From Eleusine coracana subsp. coracana (taxonomy: Eukaryota > Streptophyta > Magnoliopsida > Poales > Poaceae), in NCBI GenBank assembly GCA_032690845.1, contig CM064426.1, positions 60,550,631-60,614,630 on the forward strand: 64,000 nucleotides of DNA, in the 5' to 3' direction. Positions 19,709-31,459 of this stretch are shown here, in pieces. A program made the position numbers and the translations under genes. The first letter of the stretch is position 1. Each line of letters opens with the position of its first letter. Under the pieces are notes generated by a model. It had not been told where the DNA came from. It did not search any database and worked only from the letters and a program-made list of their open reading frames with translations.

Positions 19709-22700
19709 TTAGCCTTGAATGACTTTTCCTTGGCAGTGATCAGTGCGCATGTAGGGCATTCCGCCAGCAAAGGAGAGTCTTGCTTCCAAGACTTTAAAAT
19801 TTTTCGGATCTATGAAACATGGCACCTCGTCATATTGATTGTAGTCATCTCGATCCTCCACATTCTGCACTCCAACGATTCTTTGTTTACCTGGAACAAC
19901 AATGTATTTCTTTTCATCCTTTAGATCAAGTACATAAAACACCCGTTCTACGGTCTTGGCAAGTATCCAAGGGTCATCTTTGTGACCAACATTGTTAAGA
20001 TCAACAATTGTGAAACCATATTCATCCACCTCGACGCCATTAGGGTGCTTCACCCATTTGCATTTAAATATGGGAACCTGTAAATGTGCACAGTAGTCTA
20101 GTTCCCATATTTCCTCAATGTACCTGTAATATGAGGTCGCCTGGTCCTCTTCGTCAATGGCTTCTACTCGTACACCGCTGTTTTGACACTTGCTCTCTTA
20201 TCCTTCTATTGGGTGTAGAAGGTAAAACCATTGATGTCGTATGCCTGAAAGGTAACCATGGTTTTTCTTGAGCGGTTAGCTAACTTTCTCAACATTTTCT
20301 CTTTCACAGACTTGCCACTTGGAAGGTTTAGGGACCTAAACCATGATGTGAATGAGCACTTGTGCTCGTCTGTGATCCATTTATCCGTCTCATCCTTGTT
20401 GTTCCGGCGGAGCTCTAACAGATGTTTCTCAAAGTACGGTCCTATAATCCGCGTCTGTTGTAATACGCTGAAATGTGCTTGCTCCACTTGTTTGAAGTCA
20501 TAGTCAATGAATGATCTACGTCCTTTCATACCGTTTCTAGATAATCTACCCTCATGATGAGACACGGGGAGACCAATTGATCTACTACCATCATTAATGT
20601 AATCTGAGCAACATTTGATGATCTCCTCAGTTGTGTAGCCCTCGATCATAGAACCCTATGGATGTGGACGAGTACATATATAGCGTTTCAATACATACAT
20701 GTTCCTCTCAAATGGAAACATCTGATATAGGTAGACGGGGCCCAATGCAGAGATCTGGTCAACAATATGACTCATGAAGTGTTCCATCGTATCAAAAAAG
20801 GATGGAGGGAAGACCATCTCAAGTATGCACATTGTTTCTTTCATGTGGGTCCGTAGGTCATTTAGCTCGTCTTCAGTTATCACCTTCTTCGATACCGCGT
20901 TAAAGAAGTAGCAAAGGTGAGTTACAGCCATCTTTAGCCATGGTGATTTAACAACTCTGATAGCAATAGGGAGAAACACCGAAAGCATTATGTGGCAATC
21001 GTGAGTGTTGTACCCACTTATCTTTAACTCTTCCATGTTTACAAGATTCTTGACATTCGATGAGAAACCCATCGATACTTTAATCCCACTGAGGCACTTG
21101 CAGAATGCTTTTTTCTCCTCAATCGTAAGTGTGTAGGCTGTCGGGGGGAGAAAGTACTTTCCATTTGCTCTTTCTTGCGGATGGAGCTCTGGTCTTATTC
21201 CCATCACTACAAGATCTCTACTTGTGTTGAGTCCATCCTTTGTCTTACCGGGTTGGTCGAGTATAAGTCCGCTACTACTGTTAAATACACCCTTCCCAAT
21301 ATGCATCTAGTTGAATGCATGATTCACTTCCAATTCTTTCCAATAATTGAAATATTCGAAGAAAATGGATTTCTTTTTAAATGGCGTGAGACCTTTTGCC
21401 TTTTTGACTCCCTTCACCGGCTTTCCAAAAACAACACTGATGTTTTTAACCAGGTCAAACACGACCCTGCCAGTACAACGATGAAGTTCTATGTTGTTCT
21501 CAACTTTGCCATCAAAGTGTCTAGCCATCGCGCGATACCTGTGTTTTGCTGGTAAGAATCGGCGGCTTCGCATATACACTAGCTTCTGAGATGCTGGAAG
21601 GTACACATGGGATGTATCATCAACGCATATGAAACATGCCGCCTTTCCTTTGACCTGTCCTGATAACGCCCTTAGTGTCGGGGAATGACTTACCGTGTAA
21701 AAAATAATTGCTCTGAGCATGAAATACTCTCTCAGATACTCATCCCATATATGGACTCCCTTCAACCATAGTTTCTGCAGGTCTTTGAAAAATGGTACTA
21801 AGAACACGTCTATGTCGTTACCAGGTTCTTTTGGCCCAGATATAAGAGTGGTCAGTAGTAGGTACTTACGCTTATGGCATAACCATGGTGGAATGTTGTA
21901 CATTGCTAGTATCACTGGCCAAGTGTTATGCGGATTCCTCATTTGACCAAATAGGTTCATCCAGTCTGTACTCAATGCTAACCGTAGGTTTCTTTTCTCA
22001 TTAGAGAAGTCTTGATGATCCTCATCGAACTTTTTCCACTGTGTTGTATCTGCGGGGTGCCTGAGCTTACCGTCTCCCTCGCATGCATGCCATATCATCA
22101 TTGCCGCATCTCTAGGGTTGGCGAACAAGCATCTGATACGATCGACCACGGGTAAGTACCACATGACTAAGGCAGGAACCTTACTGTCATCACTATCATC
22201 TATGATACAACTCCTTTTTTTCTTTCTCCCCTTAGTTGTATTCTTCATGCCTCCATCAGCGTCACAATCATTGTTCCTCTTGTAACGACTGCGTTTGCAC
22301 CTTGGGCATCTCACAACATACTGGTGCTCCTTTTGATACAATATGCACTGATTTGGACACGCGTGAATTTTTTGAACACCCAACAAAAGTGGGGAAATCA
22401 GCTTCTTAGCAAGGTATGTTGTCCTTGGCAACAAGTTGGGCTTCGGTAGCGCATCGGACATAAGTTCCAACAAATCCGTGAAACTAGCGTTCGACCAGCT
22501 ATGCATGGCCTTCAGCCTCATCAGCTCAAGTACAGTACACAACACGGTGAACTCTTTACCACATCCTTAGATTCATCATATAATGGATGCTTTGATGCCT
22601 TCTCTATTCTATGAAAATTATCAAGCTCTTTAGTTGTACCGGCATTGATCAACACTTGTGGCTCAATGTGACACAACAACTCCTCAACATCAAAATCAGC

Positions 22701-23036
22701 TTCACCAGGTGAATCCATCGCATCTGCATGAGGCGAATTGACAGCCTCGAGTTCAACTTCAATATGTTCATCACATTCCATATCGACCATATTGTTCTCA
22801 CCATGTTTTGTCCATCTCGTGTACCCTTCAACAAAACACCTTCACACCAAGTGTGACTTTATTACTTCTATATCATTTCACAGCTTCTGATTCTTGCAAT
22901 CAAAACACGGACAATATATATCAGTCGTCCGTTCACATTGAGCATGTTCTGCAACCGGTTCGATGAATTTAGAAACTTCTCATAAAAATATTGGACCCGG
23001 TCTAGATACCTCGTACATCCATGATCTATCCACCGC
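19709..23036 (-). pseudogene. CacA TNP2-type CACTA transposase, frameshifted
   Basis: From right to left the order is as follows. A transposase-associated domain at about 22865-23036 has DRSWMYE and later CPCFDCKN, with stops. An acidic linker spans 22521-22790. The TNP2 core (21307-22545) includes KIHACPNQCILYQKEHQYV, the zinc-finger-like CPRCKRSRY and a WHACEGDGKLRHPADTTQWK stretch. After an in-frame stop the DUF4218-like region follows (20656-21306, PGKTKDG, then FPPSFFDTMEHFMSHIVDQI). After another stop come the C-terminal segments (20206-20649 and 19709-20053). Frameshifts lie near 22550 and 20180. TNP2 is the catalytic transposase that cuts CACTA ends. At least two frameshifts and several stops make this a pseudogene. 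Confidence 0.88.
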
Positions 23037-23814
23037 GAACGACCTTGAACGGAAACCCAAAAATTAATTAATAACATAAAATTTAAATATTCACTAAACA
23101 TATAAATATTAAAATATAATATACATGAAGTAAAAAATATTATGCAAGGTAAAATAAAAAAACATCAAATTATTTTATATATTATTTAACTTTTATCACA
23201 ATCTATCTGAAATATTAGAAATTAATTAATTAATTATGTGTAACAAAAAATTTAAATATTCATTAAATATTTAAACATTGAAATATAATATATATTAAGT
23301 GAGAAGTATTATGCAAGGTAAAATAAAACAAATATCAAATTATTTTATATATTATCTAATTTTTATCAAGAAATAATAAAATAATTAACATGCCTCTTGC
23401 CTTAATACTACATTCTCTCTCTTTTAAACCAAACTAGATCCAGATTCACATTGACATAAAACAAGCTAGATAGAATAATTATTTTGTGTAGTGACGAAAA
23501 GAGATGATGTATGCCTTCATAAACTTCAACTATATCCAAATAGAACCACCCAAATCAAACGAATTTAGCTAAAATTTGATGAAAGCCTAACAAACTTAAA
23601 CTCTAAAATTCTACTTGATTTCAAATGAGAACACAAAAAAACCATGGGATGAGTTTCTCTTACCTCAAAAATCAAATTTCTACAAAAAAAAAACGAACTC
23701 AAAACCTTCTCTCCTTGATTTTCATAATTTGTCCAAATTTTTAGGCCGGCACTGTTCGAGTGAAATAGGAGAACTGTTAGAACACGGTATTTATAGGCTG
23801 GACACTTTATAGCG
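23037..23814. other. AT-rich 5' region of CacA, no gene
   Basis: A 100-base AT-rich motif is duplicated: ATTAATTAATAACATAAAAT near 23065 and ATTAATTAATTATGTGTAAC near 23223. Both are followed by similar TATAATATA(C/T)AT and ATTATGCAAGGTAAAATAAA stretches, giving a tandem repeat with a period of about 160 bp at 23060-23370. No coding frame is convincing. Confidence 0.55.
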
Positions 23815-24054
23815 GCGGTTAATATTGTCAACCGCCACTAGTATGCCCTAAATAGCGGTGGTTGGCATTGTCAACCGCCGCTATAAACTTAGGCCATTTA
23901 TAGTGGCGGTTGACAATGTCAACCGCCGCTATAAGGAGCTCGCCGGCGGCTCAAACCGCGGCAGGCCCCTAAGGCTCTGTAGCGGCGGCTCATTTTGGGC
24001 CGCGTCGCTGCGGGCTTTGGGCTGCCGTCGCTACAGAGCCTATTTGTGGTAGTG
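23815..24054 (-). repeat. CacA right end: subterminal repeats and CACTA tip
   Basis: GCGGCGGTTGACA and its reverse complement TGTCAACCGCCGC recur at about 23812-23835, 23854-23882 and 23901-23934, followed by AGCGGCGGCTC units. The outer tip, read inward, is CACTACCACAAATAGGC. The three bases outside (TGA, 24055-24057) are the candidate target duplication. The other end is not in the window to compare. Confidence 0.85.
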
Positions 24055-24410
24055 TGACCTATCCACATTTCAGTTACCTGCTAGTGCTGTCGGTATATAA
24101 GCTAGAAAAAAAACATAGATATGAGGTTGCATTATTTAAGCCTACATTTTCAAAATGTTAAAGGGGTCTTGATAGCCACCATACAGGAGCGACTACGCAG
24201 ATGTCCTCTTGAATGAACTCCAAAGGCCAGACTGCAGAAGTGTATTTATTTCATGGTGATGATATTACTCTGAAGATCATATATATAATCAGAAACTATC
24301 AAGCAAAATACAAATAACAGTATTTCGTTGTACAAAATATGTGGATATATTGTTATCCAAATAAGCAAAATCCACTGTCTTGATACTCTATGGAGTATGC
24401 ACTTCCTCAA
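24055..24410. other. Gene-free flank
   Basis: AT-rich sequence between CacA and the next element. No frame, repeat or element end is recognised. Confidence 0.5.
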
Positions 24411-24419
24411 TATTTTAAT

Positions 24420-24788
24420 GAGTAAATTTCCTAAAACTACAGGTTTTATTATAAAACTATCACAAAACTACAGGTTTAAGAATATGTATCACAAAATTAT
24501 AGATATAGTATACCTTTGTATCATAAAACTACAAATTTAACATGATGTATCATAAAACTACAGATTTAAGGAGTCAATTTATCATAAAATTATAGGTTTT
24601 AACTTTGTAAAATCTGTAGTTTTACGATTCACAGGGACACTAAATATGTAGTCTTGCGAAACCTCTTGTTTAATCTATAGTTTTATGATAAAGTGTGTAC
24701 TAAATTTATACTTTTGTGATACAACTCTTTAAATCTATAGTTTTATGATAGTTTTAACACAAAATTTGTAGTTTTGTAAAATTTACTC
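24420..24788. mobile_element. 369-bp Mutator-like miniature element with 9-bp target duplication
   Basis: Inverted ends GAGTAAATTTCCTAAAACTACA and its mate at 24762-24788 are flanked by identical 9-bp repeats TATTTTAAT (24411-24419 and 24789-24797). Nine-base duplications are typical of Mutator-like elements. Inside, AAAACTACAG-type words recur facing right in the left half and left in the right half, so the whole element can fold back. No coding capacity. Confidence 0.85.
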
Positions 24789-25036
24789 TATTTTAATTGA
24801 TAACGTTCAGGTGGTCCAAGTAGTTCAAAATTGATTTAGCATCTGTGTCCGAAAGTGAATATAGATACTGAGGTAGAATATAATTTCAAATCTCAATAAG
24901 TATATGTAATAACACAAATACATTCCAGCAACTTTTTAACAGAAAATAATTTTACTTTTGTCGAGTAATGAAAAAGAAAATGAGTTCCCTCACCAGCTTT
25001 GGGCTGCTTTCAGTCCACAATGTTGTAAGCTGGGAG

Positions 25037-25576
25037 TAGACCTGTCCAAACGGTGGCTCGGCCCTGGTCTTAAAAGGCCCTGGCACGGTTAATTAAGAGC
25101 CGGCACGGTCCATGGGCCATTTCGGGCCGTGCCGAGACAGTCTTAGGGCTCAGCTATTGGCCCAGGCACGACCCTAAAATATAAATTTGCACCGGGCCGG
25201 TCCACTAGGCACGCAATTACATAGGCCCAATAATTTAATTACAGCCCATTAACACTTAAAAGTGATGAAAAATAAAGAGAAATAAGGCGGATAATGAAAT
25301 TTGAACTCAAAACCTCCACTAAAGTAATAAGATGACTTACCAACACACTAGAAAATCTTTTTTAACTATAACATAAATATAGTTATACTTAAACAATTTT
25401 TTATCGGACCGTGCCGTGCCGGCCTTAAGGCCTGCTCTTTGGCCCAGGCACGGTCCTTATCACGGGACCATGTCGGCACGGGTCCTAAAATCAGTGAGCC
25501 ATGCCGGGTTCGTGCCGTGCTTTTTTTTAAGGGCTTCGGACCAGCCCACCCGACCCGGCCTTTTTGGACACCTCTA
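25037..25576. mobile_element. 540-bp hAT-like non-autonomous element with 8-bp target duplication
   Basis: Ends TAGACCTGTCCAAACGG and, inverted, TAGAGGTGTCCAAAAAGG are flanked by perfect 8-bp repeats GCTGGGAG (25029-25036 and 25577-25584). Subterminal GGCACGG/CCGTGCC words are concentrated in both halves, with an AT-rich centre (25230-25390). The eight-base duplication and TAG-type ends indicate hAT. No transposase is encoded. Confidence 0.88.
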
Positions 25577-25584
25577 GCTGGGAG

Positions 25585-27482
25585 CGGGAGGTCTAAGCAA
25601 AAAGGAAGGAACGGGCTTTGATGGGGCCTAATCATGCGCAGGGTAGGATGTGGGTCATATTGGGCCCAGGTTTGATTGTGGCTTAGTGTTTTATTTTTTT
25701 AGCTTGAACAGGTCTGCAATTCTGCAAATTCAACCCGACTAGCTTTAACGGCTAAAAGTTTTCCTAGTTTCTACATATTCAACCTGACAAGGCGACAACT
25801 AACCTCACGTTGTGTATAGTATGGTGGTGTTCTGCGGACCGAAAAGGTATAGCTGGATATGGATTTAGGACTTTTCCCTTTTTTTTCTCCTTTATTAAAT
25901 TTCCTTGTTACAAACGAGGTTATAGAACAATGAAATTTGTGCACTTTTAAAAAAGCATTTGAAACAAAAATTCGCTGTGCCTTGGAAATACTACTCTGTT
26001 GATTCCCCACGTCTTTATGTTCTTTTATTAAGTCCTCAACACTGTCTTTTTTCCTAACTTTATTTTCCGAAATTAAAGTGTTGGAATGGGTTTGGGAATA
26101 TTGCAGTGGCACTACCACATAATCACAGCTTGAATCAGGTTAGAAGTTGTTCACGGCCGTAATAAACATCGTGCGAGCTGTGCCCGTCTATAATAATACC
26201 TAATATGGCGAGGTTATGCATACATGATCATGCAGTCACCTGCGCATACGGCGACGATCATATATTGTTCACTAGAAAGTCACTTCTAGAGTGATATTTC
26301 ACCCAAAAAGCCAAATTGTTACCACCAGAAGACCAAAACACAAAATAAAATAAATTTTATTTTTATATAAAAGATTGTAATAGTCACTAGTGGAACATTA
26401 CTATTTGATAATTATCAATAAATATTAAAAATGTTATACAAATATTCAATATTTAAAGTTAATGTTAGATTAGAGTATGAGTGCTTCTCAACATTAAAAT
26501 TCTTAACTAGCAGAAACAATTAATTATCTTCATACTTACAATCTAGTTTTTTGTGAGTCCCTTGTAAAAAAATAATATCACTAGCGACGGATAACACCTT
26601 GATGAGCAATTAGGGCTGACTGCTAAGCATGATAAGCATTATGGATTAGTTGCTTTGAGAGAATTTGTTATTGGTGGAACGTGTATAAATAATTGATTTT
26701 ATTTCTCTCTTAACTTTTTATTTCTTATCCATATATAATGGAGTACATTTTTCAATCTCCTCCTAGAAAAACCTAAGGAGCTGAGTTGCGTTTTAATTTC
26801 TCAAGTACTATTATTATACTACATTAACTTGTAGCTTAAGATAAGATATCAATTAAGAAATGAATACAAAACTCAAATACACATTTGCGAGAAGTAGTCA
26901 AATATTATAATACAATTTTTATCATTGATTCGTGTATGAATATTGATGGTACATACAACTATGGTCTTAATAAAAAAAATCATTGAACATATCTACATAC
27001 ATCTCAGTATGAAATATATCTATAATTTTGGCACTAGTATTGACCATGAGTCTCCATGGCGGTAGTGCCAACTATGTGTCTCTAGCGTAGTCAATACTAC
27101 TGCTAACCACAATGCTGTTCAAAGGATGGAATTTCTTATGTTGAAGAAAAGGTTATAATCCAAGCACCATGAGAAATAAGCAGAGGTTTGTTTATTGTAA
27201 ATATTTTTTCTTAAAAGCTTTAGATTGTTATCAAGTGGCAACCATTCAAGCAGCTTCTTGTACAAGTATCTTCTTGGCTGCTAAATATTCGTTGTTTCTG
27301 ATCTGATCGTTAATATTTAGACCTTCTTATCATATAACAGATCCAGATATAGATAATTCCTCTACATTTATGATTTTGTTGCATGTGGAATATTCCTGTC
27401 CTTTCTTATTTCTTATTTTTAATTAATTGCTTGAAGAAGATACAGTGAACATAATGCTCAAAGGACTTTTAGCGACACACCA
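25585..27482. other. Gene-free AT-rich region
   Basis: About 1.9 kb without a credible frame. A short minus-strand frame at 25771-26118 has no recognisable domain. A small imperfect inverted repeat lies near 27033-27115 (GGCACTAGTATTGACCA against TAGTCAATACTACTGCTA). No element ends were identified. Confidence 0.5.
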
Positions 27483-28379
27483 TTGTACTACCGGAACAGG
27501 CGCTTTGCCCAGTGACAGGGACACTCAGCAAAGGGTGAAAAGCACTCGACAAACACTTTGCCGAGTGCCTACACATGGCAAAATGCTCTTGGTGGTGATA
27601 GTCCCGTCATAGTACCTTTGCCGAGTGCTAAATATCGAACACTCGGCAAAGATGTTTGTCGAGTGTTCAGGTGGGTACTCAGACAAACAAAAAGCAACTT
27701 GACGGTCGCAAACGGCTAACGGAAATGCCCCTTTGACCAGGTACTCGACAAACGGTCCATGTTTTGCCAAGTGCTAGGGCAACGGACACTTGGCAAACTC
27801 TCTACGGTTCACCGAGTGCCGAGAACACTACACTCGGCAAAGGTGCCCAGAGTTTGTCAAGTGCCTTGGCCACAACACTCGACAAACCCTTTTTTCAGAA
27901 TCTTTTATATTTTGTTTTTTTATCCCCACAGTCAAAAAATCACATTTTCACACAATATACATCATAGACATAAATCTCAATACCATCACAGGCATATATC
28001 TCAAATAACATCACAACCATATCATATATATGAAATCACGAACTCAAGTCCTTAAATAAGCTTGAAAAAGTTTAAAGTCGTCAACTCTCCAAGTTTACAA
28101 GTTCACAAGCTAATAGGTCCTCAAACACATAAGTTCACACGATGACAAGTACAAATATATGACAAGTGACTAAGACTACGGTCCGAACAACCTGCGAGTG
28201 ATCCCTACACCCGGCTCTTCTTTATTTTCAGGCTGATTATTTGACACCCCTGCCAAGGAAAAAAGATTCTATAAGTATTTGTATGTAACAAATTTATGAC
28301 TTCTAAGTTTTCTAAAATATTTGTGGTTGTGTAAGTTGTCTAGTGTTGTATAAGTAACAATCTAAGATAGGAATACTCA

Positions 28380-28600
28380 CAGGAGACTAAGACGGTCCAG
28401 AAAATGGCGGAGCAAAGACAAGAATGTGTGGTAGAGAAATAGCTGGTGGAGCGTGTCCCACTTGCTGAAAAAAACCTTGCAGCTAGATGAGGAACTGTGA
28501 CAGCATCTCCTGCTGTCTCACGACCGCCGCCTCAAGCTCCTCCTGGGCCCTCCTATTCTGTGCCTGACTCGCCTCTAGCTCTTGTCGGGCCCTTTACCCG
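28380..28600 (-). pseudogene. Remnant of a CacB gene, C-terminal exon piece
   Basis: The minus strand can be read as RAQEELEAAVVRQQEMLSQF followed by a stop and a Pro-rich stretch. This resembles the coiled-coil, proline-rich C-terminus of the second protein of grass CACTA elements. No conserved catalytic or DNA-binding core is visible, so the call rests on composition and position. Confidence 0.4.
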
Positions 28601-28714
28601 TGAAGGCGAAGGCGACAGTGGCGTCGGGGAGGTCGGCGGCGGTAGGGAGGCGCAGCGGGGACGTGAGAGTGAGCGAGAAAGAGAGAAGGGGGTCAACGCG
28701 GGTATGGGCCAGAT

Positions 28715-28835
28715 CTGTTTGCCGAGTGCCTCCACGCGGCACTCGGCAAAGTAGGAATTTGCCGAGTGCCTCCTTGTGGCACTCGGCAAAGTTGCTATTT
28801 CCCGAGTGCCTCTAGGCTGGCACTCGACAAAACAT
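28715..28835. repeat. Internal cluster of CacB subterminal repeats
   Basis: Three units of the TTTGCCGAGTGCCTCC...GCACTCGGCAAA type follow one another at about 28718-28752, 28767-28791 and 28800-28830. Each is itself a near-palindrome. They lie in mid-element, adjacent to the GC-rich gene remnant, not at a tip. Confidence 0.8.
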
Positions 28836-29878
28836 TTTTCCATATACATGGAAAAAAGTTTAGTGTTTCAAAATGAATTCAAAAAATAAAAAAACTTTAA
28901 CATAACAAGATTTATCTTATAAATTATCCATACAAAATTATTTGAAGTAAAATTCAAATTTAACTTTGAAATCTATTCAAAATCTTAAGAGCTCATTGTT
29001 AGTTCTTTGTTTTTTATTTGGAGATTCTCCGTTTTGTCCATAGTGTGTGTGATAATTTTTGTGGAACTTTTTAAAATTTTTACTATAACACCTACATATG
29101 ATATCATGATCTCATGACAATTCTCATAATTTTGCAACTTTGTTTGCTTTTTTTAAAAAAAATGAAATAAATTTTAACCACACATTCATTTTCATGTGCA
29201 AGATTCATGAAAAGTTTCTTTCGTTACTTGGATACGACATCACTTTTATGTTACAAACATAAATATCAAATTCCGGTTCAGTATATTCCATTATTCTAAT
29301 GACTTGTAGTTTAAATTTTTATTTGTCTCAACAAAATACATTTCATAAAATTAATTAAATAAATACAATAAACATATCTTAAAAATATTAAATTTCAAAA
29401 TCAAGCACCTTGAACTATCTGTGAGCTCCACAAGAAAATTTGTGGCAAGAAAATAAAAAAAAACAATATTTGTTTACCGAGTGCATGCCTTATACACTCA
29501 GCAAAAAGTATAGTTTGCCGAGTGTTGAAATAAAAGACTTGGCAACATCTCTCTTTGCCGAGTGTTTTTTTTTTCAGCGCTCGGCAAACAGCTAACTGGC
29601 CGTTATAGAAGTAACAGCGCTCCAGCCACCCGGTAAAGAGTACAATGTGTTTGAGTGCTCCGGCTTTGCCGAGAGCCCCATAATTCGGCACTCGACAAAG
29701 GTTCATCTTACCGTGTAATTTATATGTGCCGAGTGTCCTTCCACTTGGCACTCGACAAACCCTCTTTTTGCCGAGTGCTTGATATTGCACTCGACAAACC
29801 CTCTTTTTGCCGAGTGCTTGATATTGCACTCGATAAAGATCTCGACACTCGGCAAATAAGCGTTTCCCTATAGTGTTG

Positions 29879-30358
29879 ATCAGTGGCGGAGCTCTCGGTA
29901 TAGCGAGCTAGGGCACTCGCCATACCATAATTTTTCCGCCAAGACTCCCTAATATTCATTCAATCTGCAGGTATGCCGCCATTAACGATGTGGGAGCTCG
30001 CCGTGTGAAAGGAATGTACGAAGAAGATGATAACAGCCAACAAATCGTTATTTCATTTGGACTCTATACTGCAATGGGCCATGGGCTCTACACTACACAT
30101 AACATGTCGGCTGGGTCAAAATCCATTGAATACATGGCCCTGTCTGCCTGTGCGTGTAGCCAGTTGGGCCAGCAATCAACCCGACATGATCGCGCGACGA
30201 TCAATCTCCATATTGATTCATCTTCGAGTCTGACGCACTTGGACGAACCCTAGGGACTTCCTGCCAAGGACGCCGGCCACTAGAAGCCAGCAGGAACTGC
30301 GACGGTGGACGGATTGCCTCGTATGATAAACATTCATCCATTCTTTAGTTTGATCTGT

Positions 30359-30360
<2 letters not shown>
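29879..30360. other. Gene-free spacer
   Basis: Mixed-composition sequence without a recognised gene. A GTGGCGGAGCTCTCGG start near 29883 recalls the ends of some transposons, but no partner end is seen. Confidence 0.45.

Positions 30361-30421
<61 letters not shown>
30361..30421. repeat. (TA)n tract at the left edge of TaE
   Basis: About 30 uninterrupted AT dinucleotides, followed at once by the left end of TaE (CTCGACAACGC). Confidence 0.95.
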
Positions 30422-30422
<1 letters not shown>

Positions 30423-30639
30423 TCGACAACGCTAAATAGCGCGCTGTGTGCTGAATATTATTCAGCGCGCCGGTCGTTTGACCACCAGGCACGGTCTGCT
30501 GCATGCATATTGTTGAAGCAATAAAGCAAGCGGTGGCACCCATGCCATGTCCTTGGTCTCCTACTTTTGTGTCAGAAACTGCATGCAAGAAATTTTTTAT
30601 GTCCCCTACTTTTTTATGTCAGCAGCTGCATGAGTCCTT

Positions 30640-31035
30640 TGTCCACTACCAACTAGTCAAACCAACATCCGCAATCATATATATACTACATGATGTCAAC
30701 AGTCGTATATTTTCTACCGAGGTAGTATATTTTTAGGTCGATATTTTTTGACCACCAGTTGGTCAAACTAGCCTTCGTGATCGCATGTTGTGGTAGTATA
30801 TGTACAACCATGGTCATATATTTTCTAGTCAATAATCATATATTTTCTATCAACGACGTATATTTTTAAGGCGATATTTTTTGATAACTAGTTGGTCAAA
30901 CCTACCGTCATGATCGTATATCGTGGTAGTATATGTACAACCGTGATAGTAGATTTTTAGGACTACAGTTATTTATTTTCTACCGTGGTCGTATATTTTT
31001 TAGTTTGATATTTTTTTGACCACCAGCTGGTCATA
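30640..31035. repeat. Imperfect 133-bp tandem repeat
   Basis: TTTGACCACCAGTTGGTCAA and variants occur at about 30748, 30883 and 31016, each followed by a TGATCGTATATCGTGGTAGT-like stretch, with a partial unit near 30650. The core TTGACCA...TGGTCAA is itself an inverted repeat. TTTGACCACCAGG is also present in the left terminus at 30477. Confidence 0.7.
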
Positions 31036-31459
31036 TATTTACAGGTAGTATATTTTCAACCGTTGTGGTATATCTTCAAGATCAGATAGTATATTTTAAA
31101 GATCAAATATGACTGGAGCGTATATTTTGGAGATGATATATCTTTGAAATCTTATATGATCGTATATCTTCAAGATCTAATATATACTTATAGTATGTCA
31201 TCGTATACACTTCAAAAAATATAGAATTCTGAGTATATAAATACATACTTATAAGTACATAGATTTACACTTATAGAGACATACATTTGTGATAAAATAC
31301 TATTTTAAAATCTCATGTAGTATATATACTAGCTTACAATGCACACTGTAGTATGAATTTAAAGAGAACAAAAGTTAAAATACTATCCTAAAATACTATA
31401 AGAGCTTCAACTGAACAATAAAAAAATATCATACTTAGGCATCAAAATCTGATGAAAAG

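Larger units (their letters stand above)
8039..24054 (-). mobile_element. CacA: CACTA (En/Spm-like) DNA transposon, split by CrmA and AthA
   Basis: The right tip on the minus strand is CACTACCACAAATAGGC at 24038-24054, followed inward by inverted GCGGCGGTTGACA-type subterminal repeats. Minus-strand genes follow in order: a TNP2 transposase (19709-23036), an internal repeat cluster with a TATA box (about 19160-19262), a GC-rich leader (18380-19135) and a second gene with a plant-transposase domain (8039-8709). CrmA (9803-17555) lies between the leader and the second coding exon, and AthA cuts that gene at 8039. The left tip is outside the window. Both genes are damaged, so this copy is not autonomous now. 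The link between the two parts is inferred from order and orientation. Confidence 0.75.
27486..29875 (-). mobile_element. CacB: 2.4-kb non-autonomous CACTA element of the TTTGCCGAGTG family
   Basis: The right tip read inward is CACTATAGGGAAACGC (29860-29875). The left tip is TACTACCGGAACAGGCGC (27486-27503, first base changed). Both are flanked by TTG (27483-27485 and 29876-29878), a 3-bp target duplication as expected for CACTA. Copies of TTTGCCGAGTGC and its reverse complement GCACTCGGCAAA crowd both ends and an internal cluster near 28720-28830. Only a remnant of a gene is present. Orientation follows that remnant. Confidence 0.88.

Noticed and set aside
28715..28835. Regular GCCGAGTGC repeats as a CRISPR array
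   Set aside because: Units are inverted as well as direct, spacing is uneven, no unique spacers exist, and the word is the known type of CACTA subterminal repeat.
30439..30470. Palindrome as a rho-independent terminator or bacterial operator
   Set aside because: The window is plant nuclear DNA. The palindrome belongs to an element end.
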